Positions 53,703 through 62,660 of a DNA stretch of 64,000 nucleotides are shown in pieces. The translations under genes were made by a program, and so were the position numbers. Position 1 is the first letter of the stretch, and each line of letters opens with the position of its first letter. This stretch comes from Flavobacterium panacis (GTDB lineage Bacteria > Bacteroidota > Bacteroidia > Flavobacteriales > Flavobacteriaceae). The notes below the pieces were generated by a model that saw only the letters and a list, made by a program, of their open reading frames with translations, was not told the origin of the DNA and did no database searches. The stretch covers positions 17,271 to 81,270 of the forward strand of contig NZ_JANKMS010000016.1 in assembly GCF_024649945.1 (NCBI RefSeq), given 5' to 3'.

Positions 53703-54584
53703 ATGGAAAAAATTTTGGTTACCGGCGCTTCTGGTCATTTTGGAAAAACTGCTGTGAAAAATCTAATAAACAAATCGGGCGATTCTAAAAAAATATATGC
53801 GATGATTCGAGATGAAAACAAAGCCGAAGATTTAAAAAAGATGGGAGCCGAAGTTCTGATAGCAAACTATAACGATTATTCTTCTTTGATTTTGGCTTTT
53901 AAAGATATCGACAAAATACTTTTTGTGTCCAGCAGTGATCTTTCCGACAGAGACAATCAACATAAAAATGTTATAAATGCGGCAAAAGAAGCTCAGGTAA
54001 AACATATTCTTTATACCAGTGTGCTTCAGAATGAAAATATCGAAAATTCTGCTATTGCATTTGTTAATGAAGTACATATTAAAACTGAAAAATGGCTGGC
54101 AGAAAGCGGGCTCTCTTATGCTATAATGAGAAATTCTGTTTACATGGATCTCATACCATTTTTTATAGGAAATAAAGTAATTGAAACACAAAGCATTTAT
54201 TTTCCAGCAGGTAATGGAAAAGCAGCATTCGCACTCCGTTCAGATATGGCAGAAGCAGCTGCAAATATTTTATTGCAAAATGTATTTTCAGAGAAAATCT
54301 ATCCTATTACAAATCCTCAGACTTATTCATATCAGGATATTTCAGATACAATTTCTCAAATTTCAGGAAAAGAAATTTCATATACTTCTCCTTCATCTGA
54401 GGAATATAAAAAAATGCTTTTAGAAATAGGTGTTTCGCAAGAATACATTTTTTTCCTTTCGAGTTTTGCAGAAGCTCAGTTTCAAGGAGAATTTGATCTT
54501 GTCTCTGAAGATCTTAAAAATCTTCTCGGAAGAAAACCTGTTTCGTTAAAAGAGTATCTTCAACATCTCTTTAAAGAGTCTTAA
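53703..54584 (+). CDS. NmrA/QorB-like NAD(P)H-binding oxidoreductase
   Basis: 293 residues with an extended-SDR Rossmann fold: ILVTGASGHFGKTAVKNL at the N-terminus, KILFVSSSD, HILYTSVLQ and YAIMRNSVYMD. The layout matches QorB/YtfG-type NADPH quinone reductases and NmrA-like sensors, which lack the classical catalytic Tyr-Lys pair. The divergent HxlR gene and the operator between them support an electrophile or quinone detoxification role (inference from the E. coli ytfH-qorB parallel). Confidence 0.88.
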   Translation: MEKILVTGASGHFGKTAVKNLINKSGDSKKIYAMIRDENKAEDLKKMGAEVLIANYNDYSSLILAFKDIDKILFVSSSDLSDRDNQHKNVINAAKEAQVKHILYTSVLQNENIENSAIAFVNEVHIKTEKWLAESGLSYAIMRNSVYMDLIPFFIGNKVIETQSIYFPAGNGKAAFALRSDMAEAAANILLQNVFSEKIYPITNPQTYSYQDISDTISQISGKEISYTSPSSEEYKKMLLEIGVSQEYIFFLSSFAEAQFQGEFDLVSEDLKNLLGRKPVSLKEYLQHLFKES

Positions 54585-54613
54585 ATCAACAAAAACAATT
54601 TTAAAAATAAAGA

Positions 54614-54645
54614 AATAGCGATGTATATAGAAATACATCGCTATT
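54614..54645. terminator. Bidirectional terminator between convergent genes
   Basis: Perfect 13-bp arms aatagcgatgtat/atacatcgctatt with a 6-nt loop and T-rich flanks. Confidence 0.82.
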
Positions 54646-54653
54646 ATCATTTT

Positions 54654-55373
54654 TTACAATTTTGTCACTTTAAGATTTTTGAAATATCCTTCAGTACCTG
54701 GTCCGACCCAGAAACCTATTGAACCGTTTCCTTTTGTTCCGTGCTTCATATCTAAAACTACAATTGAAGGTTGCTCATTATTATCTAAATAAAGTCTGGC
54801 TTGAGCTCCTTGGACTACAATTTTTATTTTGATCCAGGAATTCATTTGCATATCTGCATAGGATTCATACTTTTCAGGTTCCTCTTTTCTAAGTCTGTCA
54901 AATTTAAAATCAGGATAAGCATAATACTGTATAGAATGGTTTCTTCTAATCTGATCTTCGCTACGACCATTATCTGGACGAATATAAATATTCTCAAATT
55001 TTGAATTATCGTCATTTATTCTAAATGCTACTCCAATAAATCCTCTAGCCCACTCCGGCGCATCTGGTAAAAATTTACTTAAAACTTCAACTTCAATTGT
55101 ACCATTTTCAAAACTGAAATCTTTTAATTTTACAAAGGTTGGTTCATCAAAAACTTTCACCTTTGGATCCATTACCACCTTTATTACTTTTCCATTATCT
55201 TTTTTTACATTTTCAACCTCTGCAAGTCCTCGAATCAATATGCTTTTATCGAGAGCTAGTTCTTGTCCGAATGCCTGAACTTTAATAAATGTAGCTAATA
55301 TTACCATTAAAAATATGTTTTTTCTAATGTTGATGATGGCATTATTACCTGTTTTAAGACTAATTACTTTCAT
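54654..55373 (-). CDS. Exported LamG/DUF1080-like beta-sandwich protein
   Basis: 239 residues with an N-terminal export signal, hydrophobic core about 20-34 (IFLMVILATFIKVQAFGQ); the exact start among the first codons is uncertain. The mature part has the jelly-roll pattern of concanavalin-like/3-keto-disaccharide hydrolase-type domains: FSFENGTIEVEVLSKF, ARGFIGVAFRI, IYIRPDN, SWIKIKIVVQGAQARLYLDN and SIGFWVGPGTEGYFKNLKV. Such modules bind or cleave glycans; catalytic residues cannot be named here. It is monocistronic and divergent from an AraC regulator (91 nt), which may control it. Confidence 0.78.
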   Translation of the reverse strand: MKVISLKTGNNAIINIRKNIFLMVILATFIKVQAFGQELALDKSILIRGLAEVENVKKDNGKVIKVVMDPKVKVFDEPTFVKLKDFSFENGTIEVEVLSKFLPDAPEWARGFIGVAFRINDDNSKFENIYIRPDNGRSEDQIRRNHSIQYYAYPDFKFDRLRKEEPEKYESYADMQMNSWIKIKIVVQGAQARLYLDNNEQPSIVVLDMKHGTKGNGSIGFWVGPGTEGYFKNLKVTKL

Positions 55374-55452
55374 AAATCGATATTTAAATATTATAAAACA
55401 AAATTATTTTTTTCATCTTTCGTGTTTCTGGTAAAAATGCCTAAAGAATCAG

Positions 55453-55460
55453 TAATTTTG
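55453..55460 (+). promoter_or_regulatory. -7 promoter element directly upstream of the AraC gene
   Basis: TAATTTTG, a perfect TAnnTTTG, ends only 4 nt before the start codon at 55465. Transcription would start at or near the A of the ATG, so the mRNA may be leaderless. Confidence 0.55.
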
Positions 55461-55464
55461 CACT

Positions 55465-56352
55465 ATGGAAATCTTCTCCCTTTTTAAAGATCTCGACCTT
55501 ACGTTTCATCAATGGAAAAAAGGTACTTATGACACTCATAAGCACAGTTTCTTTGAGTTCATATATATCACTAAAGGTCAAGGTATTCATACGATAAATA
55601 ATAAAAAGCACATTTATAAAGAAGGTGATTTTTTCTTATTGATTCCTAACGATGAACATCATCTAGAAGTACATAAATCAACTGACTTTTATGTGTTTCT
55701 TTTTAATAAAATCTATTTTAACAGAGAAAAGTCAAAATCTGACAAACTGATTGATTTCTCTATAATTTTCAAGCATTTAGAGTTTATTCTTTTAAACACC
55801 AGACACATAAAACAACCCATTTTTACTGATTCATCAGAAAGAGCAACAATAGCATTTCTTATGACTCAAATTGGCTCTGAATTTGAAACCAAAAACATAT
55901 TTTTTGAAACTATTGTTCAAAATACAGTTGTACATATATTATGTCTAATTGCGAGAAAAATCAGAGAAGAATTCCTCGGCGAATTCATACAGAATGGATC
56001 AGATTCAAACATTGCTGAAGTACTGTTTTATATTCAGGATAATATTTACAATAATGATAAAATCAAAATATCCAATCTGGCTTCAAAATTTAATAAATCC
56101 AGAAACCACTTTGGGGTTTACTTTAAATCGAACACAGGATTCACTGCAAAAGAATATATCTTAAACTATAAGTATCAATTAATTAAAAACAAACTGCTTT
56201 ATACTGATAATAATATTGGGGAGATCGCTTATGCTTTAGGTTTTACAGACGAAAATCATCTCAATAAATTTTTGAAGGCCCGCCTTGGCATGACGGGTAC
56301 TTCTTTTAGAAAAATGAATTTAAAAGAATTAAAAAATACTGACTTCAAATAA
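55465..56352 (+). CDS. AraC family transcriptional regulator
   Basis: 295 residues. The N-terminal cupin-like sensing domain (about 15-100) has THKHSFFEFIYITKGQG and DFFLLIPNDEHHLE. The C-terminal double helix-turn-helix (about 185-285) has KISNLASKFNKSRNHFGVYFKSNTG and NIGEIAYALGFTDENHLNKFLKARLGMTGTSFRK. The effector is unknown. The divergent LamG/DUF1080-like gene is a likely target. It is not obviously the regulator of the pectin locus, which is 20 kb away and separated by unrelated units. Confidence 0.93.
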   Translation: MEIFSLFKDLDLTFHQWKKGTYDTHKHSFFEFIYITKGQGIHTINNKKHIYKEGDFFLLIPNDEHHLEVHKSTDFYVFLFNKIYFNREKSKSDKLIDFSIIFKHLEFILLNTRHIKQPIFTDSSERATIAFLMTQIGSEFETKNIFFETIVQNTVVHILCLIARKIREEFLGEFIQNGSDSNIAEVLFYIQDNIYNNDKIKISNLASKFNKSRNHFGVYFKSNTGFTAKEYILNYKYQLIKNKLLYTDNNIGEIAYALGFTDENHLNKFLKARLGMTGTSFRKMNLKELKNTDFK

Positions 56353-56464
56353 TCAGATATTATTATGAATATTTTTTCATCTATAAAGACGCAATCTTAA
56401 TAAAATCGCTGTACTGTTATAAAAATTATTCTTTTAACAAAAGAGCGAAACGGTTTTAATTTAT

Positions 56465-56472
56465 TAGATTTG
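56465..56472 (+). promoter_or_regulatory. -7 promoter element upstream of leader and DMT transporter
   Basis: TAGATTTG, a perfect TAnnTTTG, in the 289-nt spacer between the AraC and EamA genes. The predicted start lies about 170 nt upstream of the transporter, leaving room for a regulatory leader. Confidence 0.55.
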
Positions 56473-56491
56473 CAGGACACTTGTAATAGAT

Positions 56492-56530
56492 ATGAACAGA
56501 AAGAGTAGTCTTCCACCTCCAAGAGCTTAA
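56492..56530 (+). CDS. Possible 12-residue leader peptide with three consecutive prolines
   Basis: Frame MNRKSSLPPPRA starts about 13-15 nt after the predicted transcription start and ends 112 nt before the transporter. A PPP motif is a known ribosome-stalling sequence. A hairpin gtcaata/tattgac (56561-56580) followed by tgtttt lies 30 nt beyond its stop. Short frames arise often by chance, so this is a hypothesis only. Confidence 0.25.
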   Translation: MNRKSSLPPPRA

Positions 56531-56641
56531 TATTTCTTAGAATTTACAGAAGTATGAAATGTCAATACAACCTTATTGACTGTTTTGTCATGCTTTAAAC
56601 TTTCAACTAAATATTAAATTCAAAAAGGTCAAGCATTCTTT

Positions 56642-57523
56642 ATGAAAAAATCATATCTATTATTACACACAGCTGTAATATTTCTTGGATTTTCCGGAGT
56701 CTTCGGAAAATTAATATCCCTAAATGAGGGATTAATTACTTGGTACAGAGTTTTATTCTCTGCCATTATTCTGTTCTTTATTATAAAATTGTTTAAAATA
56801 CCAAACAAGATAAATTTTAAAGAAAAAATAGCCATTGGCAAAATAGGAATATTGATAACATTATCTTGGGTACTTTTTTATGCCAGTATTAAATACTCCA
56901 ACATTTCTATTGGAGTGATCTGTTTTTGCATGGCAAGCTTCTTTACTGCGGTTTTTGAACCTCTGATAAATAAACAAAAATTCAGATCTTCTGAGTTTTT
57001 ATTAAGTACATTAACATTGATAGGGGTAAGTTTTATATTCCATTTCGATACATCTTATCGTATAGGCATTTTATTGGGTATTATTTCACCTTTATTTTCA
57101 TCACTCTACACCATTTATAATGAGCGACTGGTAAAAAACTACGACAGTAAACTTATCAATTACTATCAGATGATTGGAGGAACGATTGCACTTGGTCTTG
57201 CACTTCCCTTTTTCCTATACTTTTTTACTACTGCAAACCTTATTCCTTCTGCTAAAGACCTATTTTATCTTATTTTATTGTCACTTTTTTGCACGGTAGG
57301 TGTATATGTAACTTTTACAGAATTACTCAAAAAAATATCTGCTTTTACGATTAATCTCAGTATAAATCTCGAACCTGTCTACGCCATCATTATAGCGTTT
57401 CTCTTTTTTGGAGAAGGTAAAGAAGTAAATTTTTCATTTTACATTGGATTGTTTTTTGTTATACTTTCTGTGATTTTACAAACTGTAATTTCTATCAAGA
57501 GAAACAAAACAATACAGCACTAA
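56642..57523 (+). CDS. EamA/DMT superfamily transporter, second copy
   Basis: 293 residues, ten predicted helices in two EamA halves: TAVIFLGFSGVFGKLISLNEG at the start, IGVICFCMASFFTAVFEPLIN, and in the second half ISPLFSSLYTIYNERLVKNYDSKLINYYQMIGGTIALGLALPFFL and INLSINLEPVYAIIIAFLFFGE. The substrate is unknown; metabolite efflux is usual for the family. It is not closely similar to the Lrp-linked EamA protein at 48.1 kb. Preceded by a 289-nt spacer with a promoter and possible attenuator, followed by a strong terminator. Confidence 0.9.
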   Translation: MKKSYLLLHTAVIFLGFSGVFGKLISLNEGLITWYRVLFSAIILFFIIKLFKIPNKINFKEKIAIGKIGILITLSWVLFYASIKYSNISIGVICFCMASFFTAVFEPLINKQKFRSSEFLLSTLTLIGVSFIFHFDTSYRIGILLGIISPLFSSLYTIYNERLVKNYDSKLINYYQMIGGTIALGLALPFFLYFFTTANLIPSAKDLFYLILLSLFCTVGVYVTFTELLKKISAFTINLSINLEPVYAIIIAFLFFGEGKEVNFSFYIGLFFVILSVILQTVISIKRNKTIQH

Positions 57524-57536
57524 ATATTTTATATCT

Positions 57537-57566
57537 AAAACTCCTGACCTAAAAAGCAGGAGTTTT
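57537..57566 (+). terminator. Rho-independent terminator after the DMT transporter
   Basis: Arms aaaactcctg/caggagtttt with a 10-nt A-rich loop, followed by an eight-base T run. Beyond it, 57567-57737 is AT-rich with no recognised feature. Confidence 0.9.
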
Positions 57567-57737
57567 TTTTTATAGACATAAATAATGCATTTTATTTCAA
57601 GCATGACAATTAAAATTTGTGTATATAACAAAAAGTCTTACCCAATATAGATAAGACTTTAAAACAAACAAAAAATATAAAAAATAAAAAACTATAAATT
57701 CATTAATCTTTATGGCTTGAAGACTATTAGTAATTTT

Positions 57738-58934
57738 TTAAATAGGAAAGCTGTCTTCCCATTTTACCATCTCCCAATTTTCTGCTTCACTGTCAGAAAG
57801 CAAACAGGACTCAAATTCTGAAACATACTTTTCTTTATCCAGATTTTGTCCTATAAACACAATTTCATTTTTCCGATCACCCCATTTCTTATGCCATCCG
57901 TTTTCAATATCATGTTGATTATCTATAAATGAACCGTAACTAATTCGTTCCTTAAAAGGCATACTGCACCACCAAACGCCTGCTGCTTCAACTCTCATAC
58001 TTCCTCCAGCTTGACTAAAACTGATTGCCATCTCTGGTCGTGAAGCTAGCCAAAACAGTCCTTTTGCACGAATAATAGTATTGGGATAAACATTATTCAG
58101 ATAATTGAACCATTTCTCAGGATGAAAAGGTTTTTTACTGCGAAAAACAAAAGACGAAATTCCGTATTCTTCTGTCTCAGGCACGTGTTCATTTTCCAGT
58201 TCTTTTATCCATCCGGCTGACATTTGAGCCTTGTCAAAATCAAAACTTTTTGTGTTAAGAATCTCAATGGGATCAACTGTTCCGAATGTACTCCGAATAA
58301 TTTTTGCCTCTGGATTAAGTTTTTGCAAGGCAGCTTCTAAAACCCCCAAGACATCTTCTGGTACCAAATCTGCTTTATTCAACAAAATAACATTCGCGAA
58401 TTCGATCTGATCCGTCAGCAGATTGACTATCGTTCTGTTATCCTGAATATCATCCGTTAATTTTCGGTCACGAAGTATCTGATCTGAATTAAAATCTCTG
58501 AAAAAATTAAAAGAATCTACAACCGTCACCATGGTATCTATATAACTAAAACGAGATAAATCAATTTCTCCATCTTCACTGGCAAAACTAAAAGTCTGTG
58601 CAACGGGAATAGGTTCTGAAATACCTGTACTTTCAATCAGCAGATAATCAAATCTGTTTTCTTTTGCAAGACGTTCAACTTCAACCATTAAATCCTCTCT
58701 TAGCGTACAGCAGATACAACCATTGCTCATTTCAACCAATTTTTCATCTGTCCTTGAAAGTGTATTTTCTTTTGCAATCAGCTGGGCATCAATATTAATT
58801 TCACTCATATCATTAACGATAACGGCTACTTTTAATCCTTTTTTATTGTGCAGTACATGATTTAAAAGTGTTGTTTTTCCTGCTCCTAAAAAACCACTCA
58901 AAACAGTTACAGGCAATTTTTTATTTAATTCCAT
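57738..58934 (-). CDS. COG0523 (CobW/ZigA-type) GTPase, probable zinc metallochaperone
   Basis: 398 residues. Walker A GFLGAGKTT (about 14-22), the family metal-binding motif CICC (about 73-76, in NGCICCTLRED), ESTGISEP (Walker B region) and NKADL for guanine recognition. The C-terminal CobW_C domain (about 260-390) follows. These G3E GTPases insert or deliver metals; ZigA-like members are induced by zinc starvation. It lies 45 nt after a TonB receptor with a His-rich loop, on the same strand and with no promoter between, so zinc trafficking is the best assignment (inference). Confidence 0.9.
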   Translation of the reverse strand: MELNKKLPVTVLSGFLGAGKTTLLNHVLHNKKGLKVAVIVNDMSEINIDAQLIAKENTLSRTDEKLVEMSNGCICCTLREDLMVEVERLAKENRFDYLLIESTGISEPIPVAQTFSFASEDGEIDLSRFSYIDTMVTVVDSFNFFRDFNSDQILRDRKLTDDIQDNRTIVNLLTDQIEFANVILLNKADLVPEDVLGVLEAALQKLNPEAKIIRSTFGTVDPIEILNTKSFDFDKAQMSAGWIKELENEHVPETEEYGISSFVFRSKKPFHPEKWFNYLNNVYPNTIIRAKGLFWLASRPEMAISFSQAGGSMRVEAAGVWWCSMPFKERISYGSFIDNQHDIENGWHKKWGDRKNEIVFIGQNLDKEKYVSEFESCLLSDSEAENWEMVKWEDSFPI

Positions 58935-58979
58935 TTTATAAAATTTGAAAGTTTATTTTTAATGTGATCAGAATTAGTA

Positions 58980-61376
58980 TTAGATGTTTACTGTCAAACC
59001 TAAAGAGATATTAATTCCAGGCAATGGTGCCAAATATTTTAAGAACGAATTCTGCGGCCTAGCTTCAACATTAAGCAGATTACTTCCTGCAGCGAAATAT
59101 TCAATTCTATAATCTTTAAAAAGCATATTATAGGCCAGTCTTGCAGAAAGTAGTGAATATGCAGGCATAGGAGGTTCTGGATTAATGTTCTTACCAAGAA
59201 AACGTTGTTCAAGATAGCGATCGAATGCTGCGTTAAATTCAAATTTTTTAAAACTAATTCCGCTAGAAAATCCAAATCTACTGGTAGGCATATTGGGCAT
59301 ATAATCACCTTCAGCCCAATCTCTCATATGATCTTTGGAAATATTGATGTTTTTTACCAAATCAAAATAAGAACCAAGCTGAATATTGAAATTTTCGTTG
59401 ATCTTTTGGTTGTAATTCATTTCAGCCTCCCATCCGTTTAATTCGGTATCAGATTGGCGCCATTCTTTCACCAAAAAACCTCCTGAACGTGCTATTCCGG
59501 TATGAGCCAGATATAAATAATTATCAAGCTCTGTACGATAGTGAGTAACGGAAAGCTTTAATCCAGCGTAATTAAATCCTGCCTCAAACTCCATCGTTTT
59601 TGCAGTTTCTTTGTTTAGCCGATCATCTCCGTTTTCTTCCAAAATAATAGCAAAATGATTATTACCTGCATAAAGTTCATTAACATCTGGAGCGCGCTCT
59701 GAATGAGAATAAGAAGTTCGTAAATAAGCATACTTGTTAATATTTGTTTGAACTCCCGAAGTAAACTGATTGAGATTAAAATCTCGATCTGAAAGCTTTC
59801 CTCCACCAAGTCCCCTACTTGGTTTATAACCTTCTGTGAGCATGGCTCGTCGTTGAACTAGATCATGACGATAACCAGCATTTAGCTTTAAAAATTTTAT
59901 TGAAAATTGCTGCAGAGTAAAAATTCCATATTCTCTGCTTTTATTATCAGGAAGATAACGTTGTTCTCCACTTCCGTCGATATTAACAACCGAAATGTCT
60001 ACACCTGATAATCCTTTTAAAAATTGTAAAGGCCGTTGATCTACCTCTAACCTAACAATCTGACGTGAGGCTGAAAATCTATTAGCAAGATAATCTCCTG
60101 TAAGTTCACTATCTTTAGAATAGTTCATCATATAATTGAATCGCATTGCAGCAATTAGTGCAGTCTGTGGCCTGTATTCAGATTCCATCATAAAACTATT
60201 GCCTACAGATCTTGTATTTATTGGCAAATAAACACTTTCTCCTTCTACTTCATGCGTGTAACCATCATCATGTGTATGCGTATGTCCCGGCAATTTACGC
60301 AGTGCAAAACCAGGAATTCCATAATATCCGTATGATCTTTTAAAACCAACGCCGATATTAAATTTTTCGCCGATATAACCCGTTCCAAAATTTAATGCAT
60401 AACTGTTGGCGTGACTATTAGGCATTGTCCCTTTTTTCACAGGAACATAATCCGTTATACTTTTCACAATAGTGGTTGAAAAAGGTGTTCCTACTGGCTG
60501 TCCTGCGATATATAAACTGTTTTTAGGATTTGACACATAAGCACCATCGAGAAAGGATCTTTCCTCAAAAGTGTATAAGTCGGCTTCAGTAAGATCCCAT
60601 TGTGGGTCATTCATTTTTTCCAGAACAAATTGACTTATATAGGGATACAAAGTCAAGTTTCTGGTGGTCTCTTTCTGTACATGAACTTGTGCCATTGAGG
60701 CTGTTAAATCATCAATTTTAGGATCATAAGCAACTGGAGCTTTAGTATTTCCTGGTATTTTGATATCGTCATTCCACCTATTCATTCCCCCAGCATGCCA
60801 AACCCATTTCCTTCCAATATTTCCATTAAAATCAAAAGATTGTTTATATCCCAAATTGGTACTTCCTTCTGCCCGCACGGAACCTGAAAGAGATTTAAGA
60901 GCTTTTTCTTTAGGGATTGTATTGTCTTTCAAGTTAACGGCACCTCCAATTGCTCTTCCTCCAAAAAGAACATTTCCATCATTAATATGAATATCAATAC
61001 CTAGCAGGTTATCCATATCAGTAATCAAATTAAGATTTGGACTAATTCCTGAAAGATCATTCATTGCCATTCCATTGTTTAACACCTTAACACGATTACC
61101 GCTAAGGCTTCTGATTACCACAGCACCCGAATTAGGGCCGAAATAAGAATTTTGAATTCCCGGAACATGACTGAGTGCATCTCCAAGAGTTGCAGACTGA
61201 CTCTTTAGAAGTTCTTTTCGGGAAATTTTTCTTGAATTAGACAACTCTGGCTTAGAATTACTATGAATTACAACCTCTTTCAATTGATTTGTTTTTACAC
61301 TGTCAATTGGTTTTGTATTCTGCGAGTAGACTAGATTAAAGGCGAAGAAAAATAAAAAGTGGTATGATATCCGCAT
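58980..61376 (-). CDS. TonB-dependent receptor, ZnuD-like (probable zinc uptake)
   Basis: 798 residues, signal peptide at 1-18. The plug (about 45-165) begins with VIHSNSKPELSNSRKISRKELLKSQSATLGDALSHVPG and has VVIRSLSGNRVKVLNNG. An extracellular loop about 363-377 is rich in His and Asp (GHTHTHDDGYTH), as in ZnuD zinc receptors. There is no SusD partner and no regulatory domain, so it is a classical metal or siderophore receptor. The operon partner is a COG0523 GTPase. The divergent promoter region carries two Fur/Zur-like boxes. Confidence 0.85.
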   Translation of the reverse strand: MRISYHFLFFFAFNLVYSQNTKPIDSVKTNQLKEVVIHSNSKPELSNSRKISRKELLKSQSATLGDALSHVPGIQNSYFGPNSGAVVIRSLSGNRVKVLNNGMAMNDLSGISPNLNLITDMDNLLGIDIHINDGNVLFGGRAIGGAVNLKDNTIPKEKALKSLSGSVRAEGSTNLGYKQSFDFNGNIGRKWVWHAGGMNRWNDDIKIPGNTKAPVAYDPKIDDLTASMAQVHVQKETTRNLTLYPYISQFVLEKMNDPQWDLTEADLYTFEERSFLDGAYVSNPKNSLYIAGQPVGTPFSTTIVKSITDYVPVKKGTMPNSHANSYALNFGTGYIGEKFNIGVGFKRSYGYYGIPGFALRKLPGHTHTHDDGYTHEVEGESVYLPINTRSVGNSFMMESEYRPQTALIAAMRFNYMMNYSKDSELTGDYLANRFSASRQIVRLEVDQRPLQFLKGLSGVDISVVNIDGSGEQRYLPDNKSREYGIFTLQQFSIKFLKLNAGYRHDLVQRRAMLTEGYKPSRGLGGGKLSDRDFNLNQFTSGVQTNINKYAYLRTSYSHSERAPDVNELYAGNNHFAIILEENGDDRLNKETAKTMEFEAGFNYAGLKLSVTHYRTELDNYLYLAHTGIARSGGFLVKEWRQSDTELNGWEAEMNYNQKINENFNIQLGSYFDLVKNINISKDHMRDWAEGDYMPNMPTSRFGFSSGISFKKFEFNAAFDRYLEQRFLGKNINPEPPMPAYSLLSARLAYNMLFKDYRIEYFAAGSNLLNVEARPQNSFLKYLAPLPGINISLGLTVNI

Positions 61377-61405
61377 AAGTGTGCTGAGTTTATTTTAAAT
61401 GATGG

Positions 61406-61413
61406 CAAATATA
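61406..61413 (-). promoter_or_regulatory. -7 element of the TonB receptor operon
   Basis: Minus-strand TATATTTG, a perfect TAnnTTTG, 29 nt before the start codon, with the first palindrome 15 nt upstream of it. Confidence 0.7.
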
Positions 61414-61428
61414 AAGCTTAAAATATTT

Positions 61429-61471
61429 ATCGCAACAATATTGCAATAAAATATCGCAACTTTGTTGCAAT
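61429..61471. promoter_or_regulatory. Two Fur/Zur-like palindromic boxes in a divergent promoter
   Basis: Box 1 atcgcaac-aat-attgcaat (61429-61447) and box 2 atcgcaac-ttt-gttgcaat (61453-61471) are 19-bp dyads with centres 24 bp apart. They lie between the -7 elements of the TonB receptor operon and the lipoprotein gene. Both promoters would be covered. Given the zinc-related genes, a Zur-type repressor is the leading candidate, but no fur-family gene is in the window. Confidence 0.7.
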
Positions 61472-61487
61472 AATAATTTTTAAAATA

Positions 61488-61495
61488 TACTTTTG
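61488..61495 (+). promoter_or_regulatory. -7 element of the lipoprotein gene
   Basis: TACTTTTG, a perfect TAnnTTTG, 15 nt before the ATG at 61511. The untranslated leader would be only about 8-10 nt. Confidence 0.65.
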
Positions 61496-61510
61496 GCAAA
61501 AATTTTAAAT

Positions 61511-62611
61511 ATGAGAAAAGAAAAAAATTCCTTCAAACTACTAATTATAGGACTTTTGTTCCTATCAATCGCAGCCTGCAACAGCGACGATGAAAAAGCT
61601 CCCCAAAAGCAGATTGACATTGAACTCTCTCCAACTATCACAATGGTTTATGGAGAACAACAGGAAATTGCTCTGCCATCTGATGTTTTGGGTGCATCTG
61701 ATCTTCAGGTAAATTTAGATTTCAGTCTTAATGAGAACATAAAAGTTAATTCTGTTGAATATCTTAATGATAAACTTTCAAAAGCGATAACCATCAACAA
61801 AGAATCTAGAAAAATCAATATAAAAAGTGAGCTCCTTTATGCTAATAGCACTATTTCAAGTATTAATGGTGTAAAATTACCTGATAGTTATAAGATTATT
61901 ATAAATGTGAGTTCGGCAAGTCAGAACTTTCAGGGCAAACAGACCGTTGATCTCAAAATCAATCCCGCGAAGCTCACAGTTAAAGATCTAGATAGTAAAG
62001 CTTCGATCCCTGTAGCCTATGTCATATATGGTGATCTTGCTAATTTTGAGCTTGAAGTCCCTAAAAACACTTCATCTGATGTAAGCTGGGTAATTGAAAA
62101 TCAATCGGCTATTGGAACAGAGGTATCATTAACAGCAAACATTTTGAAATTTAATTCAAATGCTGGAGATCCAAATAAAAAGGCTGAAAAAACTTATGAT
62201 GTGAGTCCAGTACTGCTTAAAGATGGTTTTCGTATTGCGTCCACAACATTTCGCGTAATATTTATTCCAAAAATAAAATTCTTCTATGGTACCTATTATC
62301 CTGAATATGATCTTACCATATTATTAAATAATCTCCATATTGCTCTATCAAATGGTTATGTATCTGCTACTCCTGCATTTTCACCAGAAGCTTACAAATC
62401 ATCATTTATTATTAATGGAATTAAAAAAGATGGGCAATCCTTTAACGATACCGAAAGTATATTTTCTATAAATGAAAAAACGGGATCTGTAACAATAAAG
62501 AAAAGTACTTCACTCACAGCAGGTTCATATGAAATCACCGTTAAAGCATTAACAACTACAGGACTTGAATTTCTGACTACCCTTACTCTGAATATGTCAA
62601 AAGCAGAATAA
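61511..62611 (+). CDS. Surface lipoprotein of unknown function with cadherin-like repeat
   Basis: Start placed at 61511 (MRKEKNSFKL), which begins a lipoprotein signal with acceptor Cys in SIAAC; the upstream in-frame ATG at 61493 overlaps the promoter. About 366 residues. After an acidic linker (NSDDEKAPQ) there are Ig/cadherin-like strands, with IFSINEKTGSVTIKKSTSLTAGSYEITVKA near the C-terminus as the clearest repeat. I do not recognise a specific family. Sharing two palindromic boxes with the receptor operon suggests a zinc-responsive surface protein (inference). Confidence 0.8.
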   Translation: MRKEKNSFKLLIIGLLFLSIAACNSDDEKAPQKQIDIELSPTITMVYGEQQEIALPSDVLGASDLQVNLDFSLNENIKVNSVEYLNDKLSKAITINKESRKINIKSELLYANSTISSINGVKLPDSYKIIINVSSASQNFQGKQTVDLKINPAKLTVKDLDSKASIPVAYVIYGDLANFELEVPKNTSSDVSWVIENQSAIGTEVSLTANILKFNSNAGDPNKKAEKTYDVSPVLLKDGFRIASTTFRVIFIPKIKFFYGTYYPEYDLTILLNNLHIALSNGYVSATPAFSPEAYKSSFIINGIKKDGQSFNDTESIFSINEKTGSVTIKKSTSLTAGSYEITVKALTTTGLEFLTTLTLNMSKAE

Positions 62612-62660
62612 GCGTTTAACATCGTAATACATCTTATCGATAATTAAAAAATATATAACA

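Noticed and set aside
55465..56352. AraC protein as regulator of the pectin PUL operator
   Set aside because: It lies far from the PUL next to its own divergent target, and no ACAGGATA tandem was seen near it. A regulator left of base 1 is more likely, though this is not excluded.
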